From positions 1,822 through 8,870 of the forward strand of contig DQAM01000300.1 of assembly GCA_003523545.1 (NCBI GenBank): a stretch of DNA of 7,049 bases. The letters are read 5' to 3'. Shown piece by piece: positions 6,825 to 7,049 of the stretch. The notes beneath the pieces were generated by a model. It did not search any database. It was not told the origin of the DNA and was given only the letters and a program-made list of their open reading frames with translations. The position numbers and the translations under genes are program-made. The stretch comes from Dysgonomonas sp. GTDB taxonomy: Bacteria > Bacteroidota > Bacteroidia > Bacteroidales > Dysgonomonadaceae. Each line of letters starts with the position of its first letter. Within the stretch, counting starts at the first letter, position 1.

Positions 6825-7049
6825 TCAGATTCTTTTTATGCTTGCAAGCCGGTGTGTATAGCCTGAAACCTCTTCATTAAAAATACCATGTTCATCCACT
6901 TTATCGATACGGACTTTTCCCGAAGAGTGTATTATCCGGTTGTTTCCTAAGTAAATCCCGACATGTGCAATTTTTCCGCTCTTTTCAAAAAACATCAGGT
7001 CTGCAGATATTGTTTCCGGTAAGCCGGAAATCCTTTTCCCTTCTTTTTC
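6825..7049 (-). CDS. NlpC/P60 family cell-wall endopeptidase, C-terminal fragment
   Basis: The frame is open from the right edge to TGA at 6825-6827 and encodes the last 74 residues; the start and the catalytic cysteine lie outside the window. The visible part matches the end of an NlpC/P60 papain-like domain: ADLMFFEKSGKIAHVGIYLGN (fragment residues 16-36) contains the catalytic His29 in the HVGIY motif, and RIIHSSGKVRI (38-48) supplies His41 as the third, polar member of the site. These enzymes cut stem peptides of peptidoglycan, often after D-glutamate, in the periplasm or during muropeptide recycling. The C-terminus ends soon after the domain (HRLASIKRI), so any SH3-like domains would be N-terminal. 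It is the first visible member of the minus-strand gene run and is followed by an 81-bp gap with a promoter candidate. Confidence 0.85.
   Translation of the reverse strand, partial: EKEGKRISGLPETISADLMFFEKSGKIAHVGIYLGNNRIIHSSGKVRIDKVDEHGIFNEEVSGYTHRLASIKRI

Noticed and set aside
1..7049. A mobile element, defence system or other novel multi-gene system
   Set aside because: No transposase, integrase, nuclease, toxin-antitoxin pair or CRISPR repeat was found; all but one gene belong to recognisable housekeeping or metabolic families.

Overview
The window looks like a chromosomal segment from a member of the Bacteroidota (Bacteroidales-like; the genus cannot be fixed from this alone). Four things suggest this: AT-rich intergenic DNA, A-rich leaders without clear Shine-Dalgarno sequences before the genes, -7 promoter boxes of the TAnnTTTG type (5066-5073 and 6795-6802, minus strand), and protein versions typical of the phylum, such as the ParE form of the type II topoisomerase B subunit and an FHS-family sugar symporter. 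No rRNA, tRNA, CRISPR array, insertion sequence, integrase or phage gene was seen. The gene content is housekeeping or general metabolism.

Layout, left to right. (1) 2-775, plus: the C-terminal part of an MFS sugar symporter, cut by the left edge. (2) 857-1921, minus: an FMN-dependent nitronate monooxygenase/enoyl-reductase-like enzyme with a four-cysteine C-terminal motif. It converges on the transporter across a perfect bidirectional hairpin terminator (798-830). (3) 1922-2312: a 391-bp divergent intergenic region with two adjacent inverted repeats and a weak promoter candidate. (4) 2313-3044, plus: a PlsC-type acyltransferase for phospholipid synthesis. It converges on parE across a second hairpin terminator (3088-3116). 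(5) 3176-5029, minus: topoisomerase IV subunit B, with a perfect 38-bp tandem duplication over its stop codon. (6) 5093-5581, minus: an unrecognised single-pass membrane protein. (7) 5613-6743, minus: a two-domain GNAT-like protein. (8) 6825-7049, minus: the C-terminal end of an NlpC/P60 cell-wall peptidase, cut by the right edge.

The minus-strand genes from NlpC/P60 to parE run head to tail with gaps of 81, 31 and 63 bp. At least parE, and probably the GNAT gene, appear to have their own promoter in the gap just upstream, so this is a co-directional cluster and not one strict operon. The genes share no obvious pathway: sugar uptake, flavin redox, phospholipid acylation, chromosome decatenation and cell-wall turnover.

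I did not find a previously undescribed system. The points most worth a second look are the 38-bp duplication at the parE stop codon, the parE promoter that settles the start codon and overlaps the preceding stop codon, the cysteine cluster in the flavin enzyme, and the uncharacterised membrane protein next to parE.
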